Origin: Caulobacter sp.
GTDB taxonomy: Bacteria; Pseudomonadota; Alphaproteobacteria; Caulobacterales; Caulobacteraceae
Direction: 5' to 3'
Assembly: GCA_030678995.1 (NCBI GenBank)
Contig: JAUXTQ010000027.1
Coordinates: 59,750-123,749, forward strand
Length of the DNA stretch: 64,000 bases
A model generated the notes under the pieces. The model was given only the letters and a program-made list of their open reading frames with translations, was not told where the DNA came from and ran no database searches. Made by a program: the position numbers and the translations under genes. Shown here in pieces: positions 52,315 to 62,606 of this stretch. Position 1 is the stretch's first letter; every line of letters begins with the position of its first letter.

Positions 52315-53451
52315 ATGGAGCTGGCGGCCTTCAAGATTGCCCTGTCGTTCCTCGTCGTGGTCGGGCTCATCCAGTTGATGAATCCGGTCGCCCGGCGGAT
52401 CGGGCTGGTCGACCGGCCCGGCGGGCACAAGGCGCACGATGGCCACGTTCCGGTCACCGGCGGCCCGGCCGTGGCGATCGGCGTTCTGGGTCCAGCCTTG
52501 CTGTTGCTGCCCGTCACGCCGCACCTGGCCAGCCTGGCGATCGCCCTGGGCATCCTGCTGGTGGTCGGCGTCCTGGACGACATCTACGACCTGAGCTGGC
52601 GCTACCGGATCGTCGCCCAGGTGGCGGCGGCGCTGGTGCTGGTCTACGTCGGCGACGTCAAGGTTGAGCAGATCGGCGGCGTCTTCGGCTTCGAGCAAAC
52701 CGATCTGGGCTCCCTGTCCATGCCGTTCACGGTGCTGGCGACGGTTGGACTGATCAATGCCCTGAACATGATGGATGGAATCGACGGCCTGGCCGGGTCG
52801 ATCACGCTGTGCGCGGTGGTCATGCTCCTGTCGGCGGCGGTCTACTCGGGGAATGTGCCGCTGGTCAGCGAACTGCTGTTCACCGCGGGGGCCATGGCCG
52901 GGTTTCTGGTCTTCAACCTGCGCCTGCCCGGCCACGCCAGAGCCCGCGCCTTCCTGGGCAATTCCGGCAGCGCCATCATCGGCCTGATCATCGCCTGGGC
53001 CAGTTTCCGTCTGACCCAGAGCCCGAGCCATCCGGTTACGCCGGTGCTGGCGCCCTTTCTGATCGCGCCGCCGGTGATCGACGCGATCGCCCTGGCCCTG
53101 CGACGCATCGCCAGCCGCAAGTCGCCCGTCGCGGCGGACCGGACCCATGTGCACCACATTCTGATGGATGGCGGCTTCCGGGTCAGCGACGTGGTGCTGA
53201 TCATCTGCACCGCGAGCCTGGCGACGGGTCTGCTGGCGGCGCTGGCCCTGCGGGCCAACGTGCCCGAGCCGGCCTTTGTCGCGACCTACCTGGCGATGCT
53301 GGCGATCTATTTCGCCGTGACCCGCCACCCTGACCGGACGGCCCGCCGCATTCGCGCATTGCGCCAGTCGCTCAACGACCGACTGTCCGGCGGCAAGGCG
53401 ATCGTCGCCGCCCTGGACAAGGAGTCCGGCGGCCAGCCGGAGAAGGACTAG
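52315..53451 (+). CDS. WecA/MraY-type undecaprenyl-phosphate sugar-1-phosphate transferase
   Basis: A 378-residue polytopic enzyme that starts the lipid-linked unit by moving a HexNAc-1-phosphate from UDP-sugar to undecaprenyl phosphate. Motifs: DRPGGHKAHDGHVPVTGG, VGVLDDIYDLSWRYR (Asp pair), NALNMMDGIDGLAG, FLGNSGSAIIGL and DRTHVHHILMDGG. About eleven hydrophobic segments. GGAG lies 7 nt before the ATG. Divergent from the wza operon; the convergent acyltransferase stop lies 2 bp past its end. Confidence 0.92.
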   Translation: MELAAFKIALSFLVVVGLIQLMNPVARRIGLVDRPGGHKAHDGHVPVTGGPAVAIGVLGPALLLLPVTPHLASLAIALGILLVVGVLDDIYDLSWRYRIVAQVAAALVLVYVGDVKVEQIGGVFGFEQTDLGSLSMPFTVLATVGLINALNMMDGIDGLAGSITLCAVVMLLSAAVYSGNVPLVSELLFTAGAMAGFLVFNLRLPGHARARAFLGNSGSAIIGLIIAWASFRLTQSPSHPVTPVLAPFLIAPPVIDAIALALRRIASRKSPVAADRTHVHHILMDGGFRVSDVVLIICTASLATGLLAALALRANVPEPAFVATYLAMLAIYFAVTRHPDRTARRIRALRQSLNDRLSGGKAIVAALDKESGGQPEKD

Positions 53452-53453
53452 GG

Positions 53454-55427
53454 TCAGGGCCGCGCGTCGCTGCGCGCCCCGACCCAGTCCAGCGCCGGCG
53501 TGAGCCCCCCGGCCAGGCTCAGGGCGCCGGCCCGGGACAGGTGGCCGCTGTCGCCATACAGGACCGCGCCCGCCCTGACGGGCGAGCAGACGGTCGGCGA
53601 GCACATCGTGTCGATGGGATCCCAGAAGGCCACCCCCGGATCGGACGCGGCCAGCAACTTCAGGAAACGCACCTCGCCCGCCCGCCCGGCGTCCACCGCG
53701 GCGCGGTCGAGGTCGCAGGCCGTCCACCCGCGGCGGGCGACGCAGGCGGGAACGTCGAACGGATACTGAGGCGCGTCGGCGAGCAGGAGCACGCGCAGGC
53801 CCCGGGCGCGAAGCCTGGCGACAATTTCCGTCAGGTCCTCCCGCCAGTGATCCGGCCGCGCCTCCCAGCGGGCGGCGATCGCCACGCCGGCGACCCCCTC
53901 GGCCTTGGCGGCCGGCAGACTGTCCAGCACCGCCCGGTTGAACGCTACGCAGTCCAGGGCGCGGAAGGTGTGCGCGCCAAACATCCTGTCCGGCGAGCTG
54001 AGGCGTGGTCCGCATCCGCTCCTGACCCGGTAGAGCACCGCGTAGCCGGCGGCGGCGGCCTCAGCGGTCAGCGCCGGCTCCAGGTGGCGGGCATGGGAGT
54101 CGCCCCACAGCAAGACCGTCGTCGATGGGCTCCGCGCACCGCGGCGACAGTTCGCCACTGGGCCCAGATCGCGTGATCCTACCGGGGTCTCGCATCCCGA
54201 TATTATCGTGGTCCGGAAGCGCGCCGCCGCCTCGGCCGCCGCCGCCTGTGGCGTGACCGCGGCGCCATGGTCCGCCCAGACCCTGAGCCCGCCCGCGAGG
54301 GCCGCGCAGGTCGCCAGGATTCCGACGCCGGCCATCACGGCGCCGCCCCTGGTGGCGAACGGTCCGGGTTTGCGCCGCCGCACCGGCTCCTCGACGAACC
54401 ACCAGGTGAGGCCGGCCAGCACCAGCGCCAGCACGACCAGCAGCAGGCCGGCCGTCAGTGAACGCTCCCTAAGCGTCACGAGACTCCACAGCGCCAGCAG
54501 CGGCCAGTGCCACAGGTACCAGGAATAGGAGACCTTGCCGATCGCGACCATCGGCGCGGATCCGAGCAGGCGGGTCAGGCCGGCCGCCGGCGCCGCCGCC
54601 CCGCCGGCGATCACCGCCGCGGCCCCAGCGACGGGGAGCAGCGCGGCCACGCCTGGAAACAGGGTCTGATCGCTGAACAGGACTGTCGCGGCGACTATGG
54701 CGGCAATCCCGCCCAGGGTCAGGCAGACGCCCCAGCGTGGACTGATCCCGGCGCCGCGCGGCAGGAGGGCGATCAGGGCGCCCGCGCCGAATTCCCAGGC
54801 CCTGAAAGGCGTGAGGAAAAACGTCCACTGGGGCCACTTCCACGTCATAGTCGCGCAGGCCACGAGGGACGCCAGGCTGCCTGCGGCGATGAGCCAGGCG
54901 AGCAGGCGTCGCCGGCCAAGGCGCGCGGCTCCGGCCAGCCATGCGGCCATCGCCAGGGCCAGGGGCCAGAGCAAATAGAACTGCTCCTCCACCGCCAGGG
55001 TCCAAGTGTGAAGCAACGGCAGGCCGTTGGCGCGGGCGCGGAAATAATCCGATAGCACGGTCTTGAAGTAGAGGTTCGACACGAACCCGGCGACCGCCTG
55101 GACGGATGTCGCAAAGGCCTGCTGTTCGCCGAACGGCAACAGTATTACCAGGCCCAGCGCCATGACCGCCACCAGCACCAGGGCCATGGCCGGCACGATC
55201 CGTCGGACCCGCCGGGCGTAGAAATCGAGGATGTCGATCCGGCCGGATCGGTCCTGCTCCCGCACCAGCAGGCCGGTGATCAGAAAGCCCGATATGACGA
55301 AGAAGACGTCGACGCCCACGAATCCGCCGGAAAAGCCCGGCAGTCCGACATGGAAAGCGACCACCACGAGGATGGCGACGGCCCTCAGACCGTCGATATC
55401 GGATCGGTAGGTCCCGGCTTGCCCCAC
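53454..55427 (-). CDS. Acyltransferase 3 with SGNH domain (OafA/YrhL type)
   Basis: A 657-residue O-acyltransferase. Residues 1 to about 370 are membrane-spanning acyltransferase 3: SDIDGLRAVAILVVVAFHVG, GGFVGVDVFFVISGFLITGL, LPLLHTWTLAVEEQFYLLWP. Residues about 430-657 are a periplasmic SGNH domain with LLWGDSHARHLEPAL (nucleophile Ser) and DSGHLSRAGAL (Asp/His). Such proteins acetylate O-antigens or exopolysaccharides in the periplasm. The start is a GTG at 55427 with GAGGGGG 5 nt upstream. It is divergent from the second flippase. Confidence 0.92.
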   Translation of the reverse strand: MGQAGTYRSDIDGLRAVAILVVVAFHVGLPGFSGGFVGVDVFFVISGFLITGLLVREQDRSGRIDILDFYARRVRRIVPAMALVLVAVMALGLVILLPFGEQQAFATSVQAVAGFVSNLYFKTVLSDYFRARANGLPLLHTWTLAVEEQFYLLWPLALAMAAWLAGAARLGRRRLLAWLIAAGSLASLVACATMTWKWPQWTFFLTPFRAWEFGAGALIALLPRGAGISPRWGVCLTLGGIAAIVAATVLFSDQTLFPGVAALLPVAGAAAVIAGGAAAPAAGLTRLLGSAPMVAIGKVSYSWYLWHWPLLALWSLVTLRERSLTAGLLLVVLALVLAGLTWWFVEEPVRRRKPGPFATRGGAVMAGVGILATCAALAGGLRVWADHGAAVTPQAAAAEAAARFRTTIISGCETPVGSRDLGPVANCRRGARSPSTTVLLWGDSHARHLEPALTAEAAAAGYAVLYRVRSGCGPRLSSPDRMFGAHTFRALDCVAFNRAVLDSLPAAKAEGVAGVAIAARWEARPDHWREDLTEIVARLRARGLRVLLLADAPQYPFDVPACVARRGWTACDLDRAAVDAGRAGEVRFLKLLAASDPGVAFWDPIDTMCSPTVCSPVRAGAVLYGDSGHLSRAGALSLAGGLTPALDWVGARSDARP

Positions 55428-55611
55428 GGCGCCCCCTCAAGCGCGGTCGCAACCGGTGCGGGCGACGCGGCGCGAGGTTAGGGTCAAGACCGGGGCGCGC
55501 CAATGGGTCTCACGAACCGCATAAGGCCGATTTCGCGCGTGCCGGCCGTCAATCCTGCTCGCGGCGGCCCAGAATCTGTTAGGCAGACCGGGCGCGGCCC
55601 GGAAGGGGGAC

Positions 55612-57147
55612 ATGGACGTCGATTCACCCAACCAGGGAGAGCCTGCCGGGCGCCGGCCCGGCCTGGGCCATCGCGTAACCTCGGCGATCACCGCCTCATT
55701 CGCCGTTTTCGTGGTCGCCAGATTGCTCCAGGTGGTCTTTCTGGCCACCCTCGCCCGGCTGCTGAACCCGGCGGATTTCGGCGTCGCCGCCGCCGCCGCG
55801 GCTTTCCTGTCGATCGTCACCCTTGTCGCCCAGATGGGCGTGGGCACGGCGATCGTGCAGTCACCGGTGCTGACCGACCGCACGATCAACGTGGCCAACA
55901 CCATCATCCTGGCCATGGCGGCCCTGTTCTTTGGGCTGATGGAGATCGGCGCGCCCCTGGTCGCAACATGGTTCCGCAACGACCTGATGACGCAGGTGGT
56001 GCGGGTTGTCGCGCTGGCCGGCCTCGGGTTCGCGATCGCCGCCGTCCCGCAGGGCCTGCTGACCAGGGACCTGAGGGCGCGCGATCTGGCCCTGATCGAC
56101 CTGGCTGGCGCCGTGGCGGGCACCGCCCTGGTCGCTATCCCCCTGGCCATCATGGGGTGGGGCTACTGGGCCCTGATCAACGGCCTGATCGTGCAGGCCT
56201 TCACCCGCGCGGTGCTGGTCCGGGTCGCCGCCCGGCGGTCGTTCCCCTTTATCCTCGACGGCGGCGAGATACGCCGGCTGTGGGCCAGAGGCGCGGGATT
56301 TTCCCTGGTGGTGCTGTTCACCCGGGTCGCCTCCCAGGCCGATCGTTTCATCGTCGGCCGTTACCTTCCGATCACGGCGCTGGGGCTGTATTCGCGCGCC
56401 AACAGCCTGATGGGCTTTCCCGAGACCCTGTACGGGCAGGTCGTGGAGCGGGTCGCCTTTCCGGCCTTCGCCCAGGTGCAGAACGAGCGCGAGCGGCTTC
56501 GGACCGCCTACATGCACGGGCTGTCGTTGGTGGCGATTGTAGGCATGCCCCTGACGATTGCGCTGGTGGCCGTGGCTTCGGAATTGGTCCGGGTCGTCCT
56601 TGGCGACGGCTGGCAGGGCGTAATCTGGCCATTCCGCATTCTTAGTCTTGCAATGTACTTCCGTCTTTCGGTGCGAGTTGGCGGGACCGTCCTGCGCAGC
56701 AGCGGCCAGCCATACCTGTTGGCGGCGGCCCAGATGGTGTTCGCCATTCTGACCGTGGTCGGCTGCCTGTTCGGTGTTCAGTTCGGCCTGATTGGCATCT
56801 GCGCGGGGGTGGTTAGCGCAACGACCTTGAACTACAGCCTTGTCACGCTACTCGCCTGCCGACGAACCGGGCTGGGATTCATCGACTATCTCCGCGCTCA
56901 GAAGAATGGGCTTGCCTGCGGCGCACTCTCCATCGCAGTCGCCATTCCGACACTGCTCACTGTGCGCTACATGGAGTTCAACGCTTTCGCAGTCGTGTTG
57001 TGCGTTGGTGCAGCAAGCGGACTTGCCGCTCTGGCGGCCGTGATTCTCGCGCCGAATATCTTCCTTGGGCCAGCCGGAAGGATGGTCATGTCAAATCTGC
57101 TAGGCGCAAGTTCTGTCCGCGGTAGATCTGACGGCGGGCAAAACTAA
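55612..57147 (+). CDS. Wzx-type polysaccharide flippase 2
   Basis: A 511-residue membrane protein of the MOP superfamily with 12-14 hydrophobic segments. VARLLQVVFLATLARLLNPA, DFGVAAAAAAFLSIVTLVA, RVASQADRFIVGRYLPITAL and LYSRANSLMGFPETLYG are typical of the WzxC/AmsL branch. It differs from flippase 1 (33761-35266) and is probably not a recent copy. GAAGGGGG lies just before the ATG. The last 400 bp drift to lower GC towards the AT-rich sulfotransferase gene. Confidence 0.88.
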   Translation: MDVDSPNQGEPAGRRPGLGHRVTSAITASFAVFVVARLLQVVFLATLARLLNPADFGVAAAAAAFLSIVTLVAQMGVGTAIVQSPVLTDRTINVANTIILAMAALFFGLMEIGAPLVATWFRNDLMTQVVRVVALAGLGFAIAAVPQGLLTRDLRARDLALIDLAGAVAGTALVAIPLAIMGWGYWALINGLIVQAFTRAVLVRVAARRSFPFILDGGEIRRLWARGAGFSLVVLFTRVASQADRFIVGRYLPITALGLYSRANSLMGFPETLYGQVVERVAFPAFAQVQNERERLRTAYMHGLSLVAIVGMPLTIALVAVASELVRVVLGDGWQGVIWPFRILSLAMYFRLSVRVGGTVLRSSGQPYLLAAAQMVFAILTVVGCLFGVQFGLIGICAGVVSATTLNYSLVTLLACRRTGLGFIDYLRAQKNGLACGALSIAVAIPTLLTVRYMEFNAFAVVLCVGAASGLAALAAVILAPNIFLGPAGRMVMSNLLGASSVRGRSDGGQN

Positions 57148-57286
57148 GTCTGAGGAACCGAAATGTTCGGCAATGGATAGAGCATTCCAACCATGATTTC
57201 TGGCGCGGAGTACGATGTAGCGATTATTGCTCACCCCCCAGGCGCACCGATATCAGGCTGCGCACTTACTGCAATGGTTTGCATGG

Positions 57287-58063
57287 ATGGTAGCCTTGAC
57301 ACACAGCCCTGAGCAAATCCGAGGTTACGCCATTTGCACCACGCCGCGTTCCGGCAGCAATTATGCCTGCGAAATTCTTTCGTCTACGGGACTGCTGGGG
57401 TTTCCACAAGAGTATTTCAATACAAAGGGAATGATATCTCGGGGAATGGCGTCTTATTCAAATAATCCAGATTCTCAGATTTCCTATATACTTACTGGCG
57501 GCCTGTCGACTAACGGTGTCTATGGTGTCAAAGTCATGAGCCCCTATTTCGACTACGGGCGCCGGACTCTCTGGGTTGATAGACTGCCGAATCTAAAGTT
57601 GTTGTACTTGGAGCGCCGGGATTATCTTGGCCAAGCCATCTCTTGGGTAAAAGCGTCGCAGACAGGAGTCTATCGATCGAACGATAAAGAAATAGAAAAG
57701 TCGCCATTCTATGATGTAGTTGCCATCAGAAGGCAACTTGAAACAATTGCGCGTAACAACGCGAGGTGGAGAATCTTCTTCGCGCGAAATAACCTCTCGC
57801 CGACGTGGTTTACCTACGAGGACGTTCTGGCACGGCCCGGCAAGTTAGTGGATGTCGTGGCGGATCTCATGGGCGAAAGGGTGCCTAACGGTATCGAGCG
57901 CACCAACATCAATCTGGAAATCCAACGGGACGCGCGCACTGAAGAATGGCGGGCCAGATTTCTAGCTGAATCGCGCGACATCACCCATCTTGACGCCTTC
58001 GACTCAGACACGTTCTGGGCTTGGTTGCGGGACAGGACAAAATGGGCGCGAAGGCTCACTTGA
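57287..58063 (+). CDS. Stf0-family sulfotransferase
   Basis: A PAPS-dependent sulfotransferase of the Stf0 type (Mycobacterium trehalose 2-sulfotransferase, rhizobial LpsS). It shows GYAICTTPRSGSNYACEIL (PAPS 5' loop), GFPQEYFN, YGVKVMSPYFDY, YLERRDYLGQAISWVKASQT (3' site) and WFTYEDVLARPGKLVDVVA. The frame is open from a TTG at 57227; the ATG at 57287 (258 aa) is nearer the family start, but its Shine-Dalgarno is poor. The gene is strikingly AT-rich (especially 57400-57760) and was probably acquired separately. It likely sulfates a sugar of the polymer or LPS. Confidence 0.87.
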   Translation: MVALTHSPEQIRGYAICTTPRSGSNYACEILSSTGLLGFPQEYFNTKGMISRGMASYSNNPDSQISYILTGGLSTNGVYGVKVMSPYFDYGRRTLWVDRLPNLKLLYLERRDYLGQAISWVKASQTGVYRSNDKEIEKSPFYDVVAIRRQLETIARNNARWRIFFARNNLSPTWFTYEDVLARPGKLVDVVADLMGERVPNGIERTNINLEIQRDARTEEWRARFLAESRDITHLDAFDSDTFWAWLRDRTKWARRLT

Positions 58064-58229
58064 ATACCATTTGCAGCCAGGGCCAACCTTCAGTTGGTGG
58101 GCCGGCGGCTAGATGGAATGGTGAAAATGCACTCCAGCGCATTCTTCTTATGCGTTGATGATCGCCAGTCGAGCACGGGTGATTGCGGTGCAGATGCGCC
58201 GAGCGGAATGGCGTTCCCAACGAACGCCG

Positions 58230-59330
58230 CTACTCTGGATCAGTAGAATCGACCGAGCCGAAGAAGGCGCGGTGGGCGAGAGCGATGGAGCCCCAGTCGA
58301 ATGCGTCCAGGTTGGGTCGTGCGCCCCGGCGATCCTCCAGCGCCCACCGCAGGGCGTCCTTCAGGATTTCTGGCGTCAGGGGCGGATCATAGAGATAGAG
58401 CCATTCCGGCCCGACCTGCGCCTGGATCTCGGGCAGGGCGCCCAGACGCGGCGCGCACACTGGACGGTTGCTGGACAGGGCGAACAGCACCGACCCGGAG
58501 TTGAGAACCCGCCGAAACGGCAACACCGTCAGGTCGGTCATCGCCATCAGCGTCGATAGTTCTTCATCGGACAACCGCCGCAGATGGCCGGTGATCCGGT
58601 CGCTGGCGCCGATCTGTTGCTCGATGGTGCGTGAAAAATCCGGATCGGCGGGGCCGCCCATGGTCTGGCCGGCAATAACCAGGTGGCTGTCGGTGATATC
58701 CGCCTCGCGGAAGGCCTCGATCAGTTCCCGAACGCCTTTGTAGGGTCTGACCAGGCCGAAGAAGGTGATGACCGCGCTGCCCGCGGCGACGCCGACCCGG
58801 TCGCGGGCGGCCGCCCGATCCACACCGGAGCTGGCCAACGCGCGATAGTGGCCATGCGGTATGACGGCCCGGGGACGGTCGGCCAGCCGAGGGTACCGGG
58901 TCAGAAACTCAGCCTCGGCGCCGGCGGTGAGGAGGATGACGCCCGACACAGCGCGTTGAAACACGGTCCACGCCAGGTTCTCGAGCATTGGGCGAGCCGC
59001 GCCCTCGTGGGTTTGCAGGTTGTGCACGGTCCAGACCACCTTGCGGCCCCGGAGGCGCGCGACGACGAGGGCCCCGACAAAAAGGACCGACTTCAGCAGG
59101 GCGCCGCCGGCGAACCTGTGCCGCGCCATGGCTTCGGGCCAATGCACGTGAACCAGACGATAGTCGCCCCACCAGAGAAACCCGATCCCGCTCCGATAGC
59201 GCACACCGGCGTCGCCCAAAGCGCCCTGAAGCAGTCGAAGGTAAGGATTCCAGAGTTTGCCCGGTTCGAGCATACAGGCCACGGACAACGCCGGTCGCGC
59301 TCGGGTCTTGTGGTCCGCCCCCACCGTCAT
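58230..59330 (-). CDS. GT-B glycosyltransferase
   Basis: A 366-residue glycosyltransferase. VHVHWPEAMARHRFAGG, VVWTVHNLQTHEGAARP and VIPHGHYRAL form the N-terminal half; ITFFGLVRPYKGVRELIEAF opens the donor half, with LTVLPFRRVLNSGSVLFALS in place of the common E-x7-E loop. That loop is like the one in GumH/beta-mannosyl- and glucuronosyltransferase-type enzymes, but I cannot choose between them. Coupled by ATGA to manC upstream, which favours GDP-mannose as donor (inference). 166 bp without a gene separate it from the sulfotransferase. Confidence 0.83.
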   Translation of the reverse strand: MTVGADHKTRARPALSVACMLEPGKLWNPYLRLLQGALGDAGVRYRSGIGFLWWGDYRLVHVHWPEAMARHRFAGGALLKSVLFVGALVVARLRGRKVVWTVHNLQTHEGAARPMLENLAWTVFQRAVSGVILLTAGAEAEFLTRYPRLADRPRAVIPHGHYRALASSGVDRAAARDRVGVAAGSAVITFFGLVRPYKGVRELIEAFREADITDSHLVIAGQTMGGPADPDFSRTIEQQIGASDRITGHLRRLSDEELSTLMAMTDLTVLPFRRVLNSGSVLFALSSNRPVCAPRLGALPEIQAQVGPEWLYLYDPPLTPEILKDALRWALEDRRGARPNLDAFDWGSIALAHRAFFGSVDSTDPE

Positions 59331-60376
59331 CCGGAGATCGCCTGGGCCCGTTCGACGGCGGCTTTCAGGCCCGCGTCGTTGTCGAGGCTGCAGACCATCA
59401 CCACCCCTTCGTCGACGATGACGGCCAGGTTGCTGGCGCCGACCACGACGACCGTGACGCCCGGCCCCGCGCGAACCAGGGTGTTGGTCGCGTCGGCGAA
59501 CACCGCCGCCCCGCTGGCCGCGTTGCCGTCCGCGTCGCGAGTCCCGGTTTCCAGCACCGCGCTCCAGCTGCCCAGGTCAGACCAGGCAAACGGCGCGGCG
59601 ACGACCGCCGCGTTGCGGGTGGCCTCCATGACCGCGTAGTCGATCGAGATTTTCGGCGCGGCGCTGAACGTGGCGCCCAGTCGGACCACCTGACCGTCCG
59701 TTTCCGCCTCGTCGACCGCCGCCCGCGCCGCCGCCAGCACCGCCGGCGCCCTGGCTTCGAGCTCGCCGATCAGGGCCGCCGCCGAGACCATGAACATTCC
59801 GCTGTTCCACAGGCAACCCTCGGCCAGCAGGGCCTCGGCGCGATCGACCGAGGGCTTTTCGACAAAGCTCGCCACGCGCCACAGCCCCTCGTCCAGAGGT
59901 TCTCCCGGCCGGATGTAGCCATAGCCCGTGGCCGGCGAGGTGGGTGTTACGCCCAGGGTGACGATCCGGCCGAGCAGCGCCTGCGGCAAGGCCCTGGCGA
60001 CCACCGTCCGGAAGGCGGCCAGGTCGGGAATGCAGTGGTCGGCGGCGAGGAACAGGGCGACCCCCTCCGGATCCCGGTCAAAGATCCAGCAGGCGGCGGC
60101 GGCCATCGCGGCGGCGGAATCGCGCGCATCCGGTTCCAGCAGCAGGACCAGCTCGGTTCCCGTCGCGGCGCCCGCCGCCTGGATGGCCGCCTCATGCCCT
60201 CGCCCGGCGACGACGATCGGCCTGGCGGCGTCCGGCAGGGACAGGGCCCGCTCGACCGCCATGTCGAACGTCGACCGGCCGCCGAGCAGCGGAATGAAGG
60301 GCTTTGGACGGGACGGGCGGGACGCGGGCCAGAGGCGCTGGCCGGATCCGCCGCTCAAGATCACAGGATAGAGCAT
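59327..60376 (-). CDS. manC: Mannose-1-phosphate guanylyltransferase
   Basis: A 349-residue nucleotidyltransferase that makes GDP-mannose from GTP and mannose-1-phosphate. [16 protein letters not shown] with SRPKPF is the pyrophosphorylase signature; [16 protein letters not shown] and [14 protein letters not shown] are typical of ManC. It lacks the C-terminal type II phosphomannose isomerase cupin found in longer bifunctional forms (about 470 aa), so isomerase and phosphomannomutase must come from elsewhere. The ATG at 60376 lies back-to-back with nadE, and its stop overlaps the glycosyltransferase start. Confidence 0.9.
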   Translation of the reverse strand: MLYPVILSGGSGQRLWPASRPSRPKPFIPLLGGRSTFDMAVERALSLPDAARPIVVAGRGHEAAIQAAGAATGTELVLLLEPDARDSAAAMAAAACWIFDRDPEGVALFLAADHCIPDLAAFRTVVARALPQALLGRIVTLGVTPTSPATGYGYIRPGEPLDEGLWRVASFVEKPSVDRAEALLAEGCLWNSGMFMVSAAALIGELEARAPAVLAAARAAVDEAETDGQVVRLGATFSAAPKISIDYAVMEATRNAAVVAAPFAWSDLGSWSAVLETGTRDADGNAASGAAVFADATNTLVRAGPGVTVVVVGASNLAVIVDEGVVMVCSLDNDAGLKAAVERAQAISG

Positions 60377-60545
60377 GGTGGGTCCCTGGAGGTCATCACG
60401 GCCGGCGGAGGCTGGTCAACATCCCGCCGTCCGTGCAGCAGGATGCTGCTCTAGCACAGGGCGGCGCGCCGTCTTCTCAGAAAGCCCGATTGCACTTGCG
60501 GCGGAAACGATGCGCGGGGCCGGCGAAACATGTAAATCTGCCGCC

Positions 60546-62606
60546 ATGACCGCCAAGATGTCGCCCGATCGGGGCCTCCCCTTCGCTTCACCCTACCGCC
60601 ACGGCTTCGTGCGGGTGGCGGCCTGCGTGCCGCTGACGTCCCTGGCCGACCCCGCCGCCAATGCCGAACGCACGCTGGGTCTGGTGAAACAGGGTCACGA
60701 CCAGGGCGTCGCCCTGATGGTCTTCCCGGAGCTGGGCATCAGCGCCTATTCGATCGACGATCTGCTGCTGCAGGACGCCCTGCTCGACGGGGTCGAGGCG
60801 GCGCTGGCCAGCCTGGCGGAGGCCAGCGGCGGTCTGCGTCCGGTGTTCGCCGTCGGCGCGCCGCTGCGCTTCGAGGGGCGGCTGTTCAACACCGCGGTGG
60901 TGATCCACGACGGCGAGATCCTCGGGGCCGTCCCCAAGACCTTCCTGCCCAACTACCGCGAATATTATGAGCGGCGCTGGTTCGCCAGCGGCCGGGGCGT
61001 CGTGGGCCGCACCCTTCAGATCGCCGATCGGCTGGTTCCGTTCGGGACCGACCTGCTGTTCCGGGCCGGCGGCGCCGCGCCGTTCACCTTTCACGCAGAG
61101 ATCTGCGAGGACGTTTGGACGCCCGAGCCGCCCTCCACGGCCGCGGCCCTGGCCGGCGCCGAGATCCTGCTCAACCTGTCGGCCAGCAACGTCGTCATCG
61201 GCAAGGCCGAGGCCCGGCGGCTGCTGTGCGCCTCCCAGTCGATGCGCTGCCAGGCGGTCTATGCCTATTCCGCCGCCGGGGTCGGGGAGTCGACCACCGA
61301 CAACGCCTGGGACGGCCAGGCCTCGATCTTCGAGCTGGGCGAGCTGCTGGCCGAGAGCGGCCGGTTCCCCACCGAGTCGACCATGGCCGTGGTCGACGTG
61401 GACCTGGGCCGGGTCCGCCAGGAGCGCATCCGCACCGGCTCCTTCGGCGACGCCATCGCCGGGCGGCAGGAGGCCGTCTGGCGCACCGTCGATATCGCCT
61501 TCGAGGCCCCGACCGGACCGCTGGCGCTGCGCCGGACGGTGGACCGCTTCCCGTTCGTGCCCGACGACCCCGCCCGCCTCGCCGAATACTGCCACGAGGC
61601 CTACAACGTGCAGGTCCAGGGCCTGGCCCAGCGGCTCAGGTCAACGGGCCTGAAGAAACTGGTCATCGGCGTCTCGGGCGGGCTGGACTCGACCCAGGCC
61701 CTGATCGTGGCCGCCAAGGCCATGGACCAGCTGGGCCTGCCCCGCGAGGGGGTGCTGGCCTTCACCATGCCCGGCTTCGCCACCTCCGACCGGACGAAGG
61801 CCAACGCCTGGGCCCTGATGAAGGCCCTGGGCGTCAGCGCCGCCGAACTCGACATCCGCCCGGCGGCGGACCAGATGCTGGCGGACCTCGGCCACCCCTT
61901 CGCCGACGGGAAGCCGGTCTACGACGTGACTTTCGAGAACGTCCAGGCCGGGCTGCGCACCGACTACCTGTTCCGGCTGGCCAACCAGAACGGGGGGCTG
62001 GTGGTCGGCACTGGCGACCTGTCGGAGCTGGCCCTGGGCTGGTGCACCTATGGTGTCGGCGACCACATGAGCCACTACAACCCCAACAGCGGGGTGCCCA
62101 AGACGCTGATCCAGCACCTGATCCGCTTCGCGGCGGGGGCCGCCGAGGTGGGCGAGACGGCCGTAGCGGTGCTGCGCGACATCCTCGACACCGAGATTTC
62201 GCCCGAGCTGGTGCCGGCCGACGGCGGCAAGACCCAGGCCACCCAGGACTTCGTCGGGCCCTACGCCCTGCAGGACTTCACCCTGTTCCACATGACCCGC
62301 TCCGGCGCCGCGCCGTCGAAAATCGCCTGGCTGGCCCTGTCGGCCTGGGGAGACGCCGACCGCGGGGGTTGGCCGGTCGACCTGCCGGCCGCCGAGCGCC
62401 GGGCCTACGACCTGGCGGAAATCAAGCACTGGCTGCGCCTGTTCCTGACCCGCTTCTTCGCCAACCAGTTCAAGCGGTCGGCCGTGCCGAACGGGCCGAA
62501 GATATCTTCCGGCGGGGCGCTTTCCCCCCGTGGGGACTGGCGGATGCCGTCGGACGCCCGGCCCGACGCCTGGCTCGCCGAGCTGGACGCCAACACGCCT
62601 GATTGA
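60546..62606 (+). CDS. nadE: Glutamine-dependent NAD+ synthetase
   Basis: A 686-residue two-domain enzyme that amidates deamido-NAD+ to NAD+. The N-terminal nitrilase-type glutaminase has its triad as Glu in [10 protein letters not shown], Lys in [10 protein letters not shown] and Cys in [10 protein letters not shown]. The C-terminal synthetase has the ATP P-loop [19 protein letters not shown] and [17 protein letters not shown]. Length matches bacterial glutamine-dependent NadE (about 680). The frame is open to 60375, but the ATG at 60546 precedes the conserved N-terminus ([13 protein letters not shown]). Housekeeping; it marks the end of the polysaccharide locus. Confidence 0.95.
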   Translation: MTAKMSPDRGLPFASPYRHGFVRVAACVPLTSLADPAANAERTLGLVKQGHDQGVALMVFPELGISAYSIDDLLLQDALLDGVEAALASLAEASGGLRPVFAVGAPLRFEGRLFNTAVVIHDGEILGAVPKTFLPNYREYYERRWFASGRGVVGRTLQIADRLVPFGTDLLFRAGGAAPFTFHAEICEDVWTPEPPSTAAALAGAEILLNLSASNVVIGKAEARRLLCASQSMRCQAVYAYSAAGVGESTTDNAWDGQASIFELGELLAESGRFPTESTMAVVDVDLGRVRQERIRTGSFGDAIAGRQEAVWRTVDIAFEAPTGPLALRRTVDRFPFVPDDPARLAEYCHEAYNVQVQGLAQRLRSTGLKKLVIGVSGGLDSTQALIVAAKAMDQLGLPREGVLAFTMPGFATSDRTKANAWALMKALGVSAAELDIRPAADQMLADLGHPFADGKPVYDVTFENVQAGLRTDYLFRLANQNGGLVVGTGDLSELALGWCTYGVGDHMSHYNPNSGVPKTLIQHLIRFAAGAAEVGETAVAVLRDILDTEISPELVPADGGKTQATQDFVGPYALQDFTLFHMTRSGAAPSKIAWLALSAWGDADRGGWPVDLPAAERRAYDLAEIKHWLRLFLTRFFANQFKRSAVPNGPKISSGGALSPRGDWRMPSDARPDAWLAELDANTPD

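Noticed and set aside
52225..54015. Minus-strand frame of 596 codons
   Set aside because: Antisense to the WecA-type gene and in a different frame from the acyltransferase; it is low-complexity (R, D, Q, G rich) and has no domain.
58988..60454. Plus-strand frame of 488 codons
   Set aside because: Antisense shadow of the glycosyltransferase and manC, with arginine-rich random-like sequence.
61115..62602. Second plus-strand frame of 495 codons within nadE
   Set aside because: Overlaps nadE, whose frame has complete glutaminase and synthetase motifs; this one has none.
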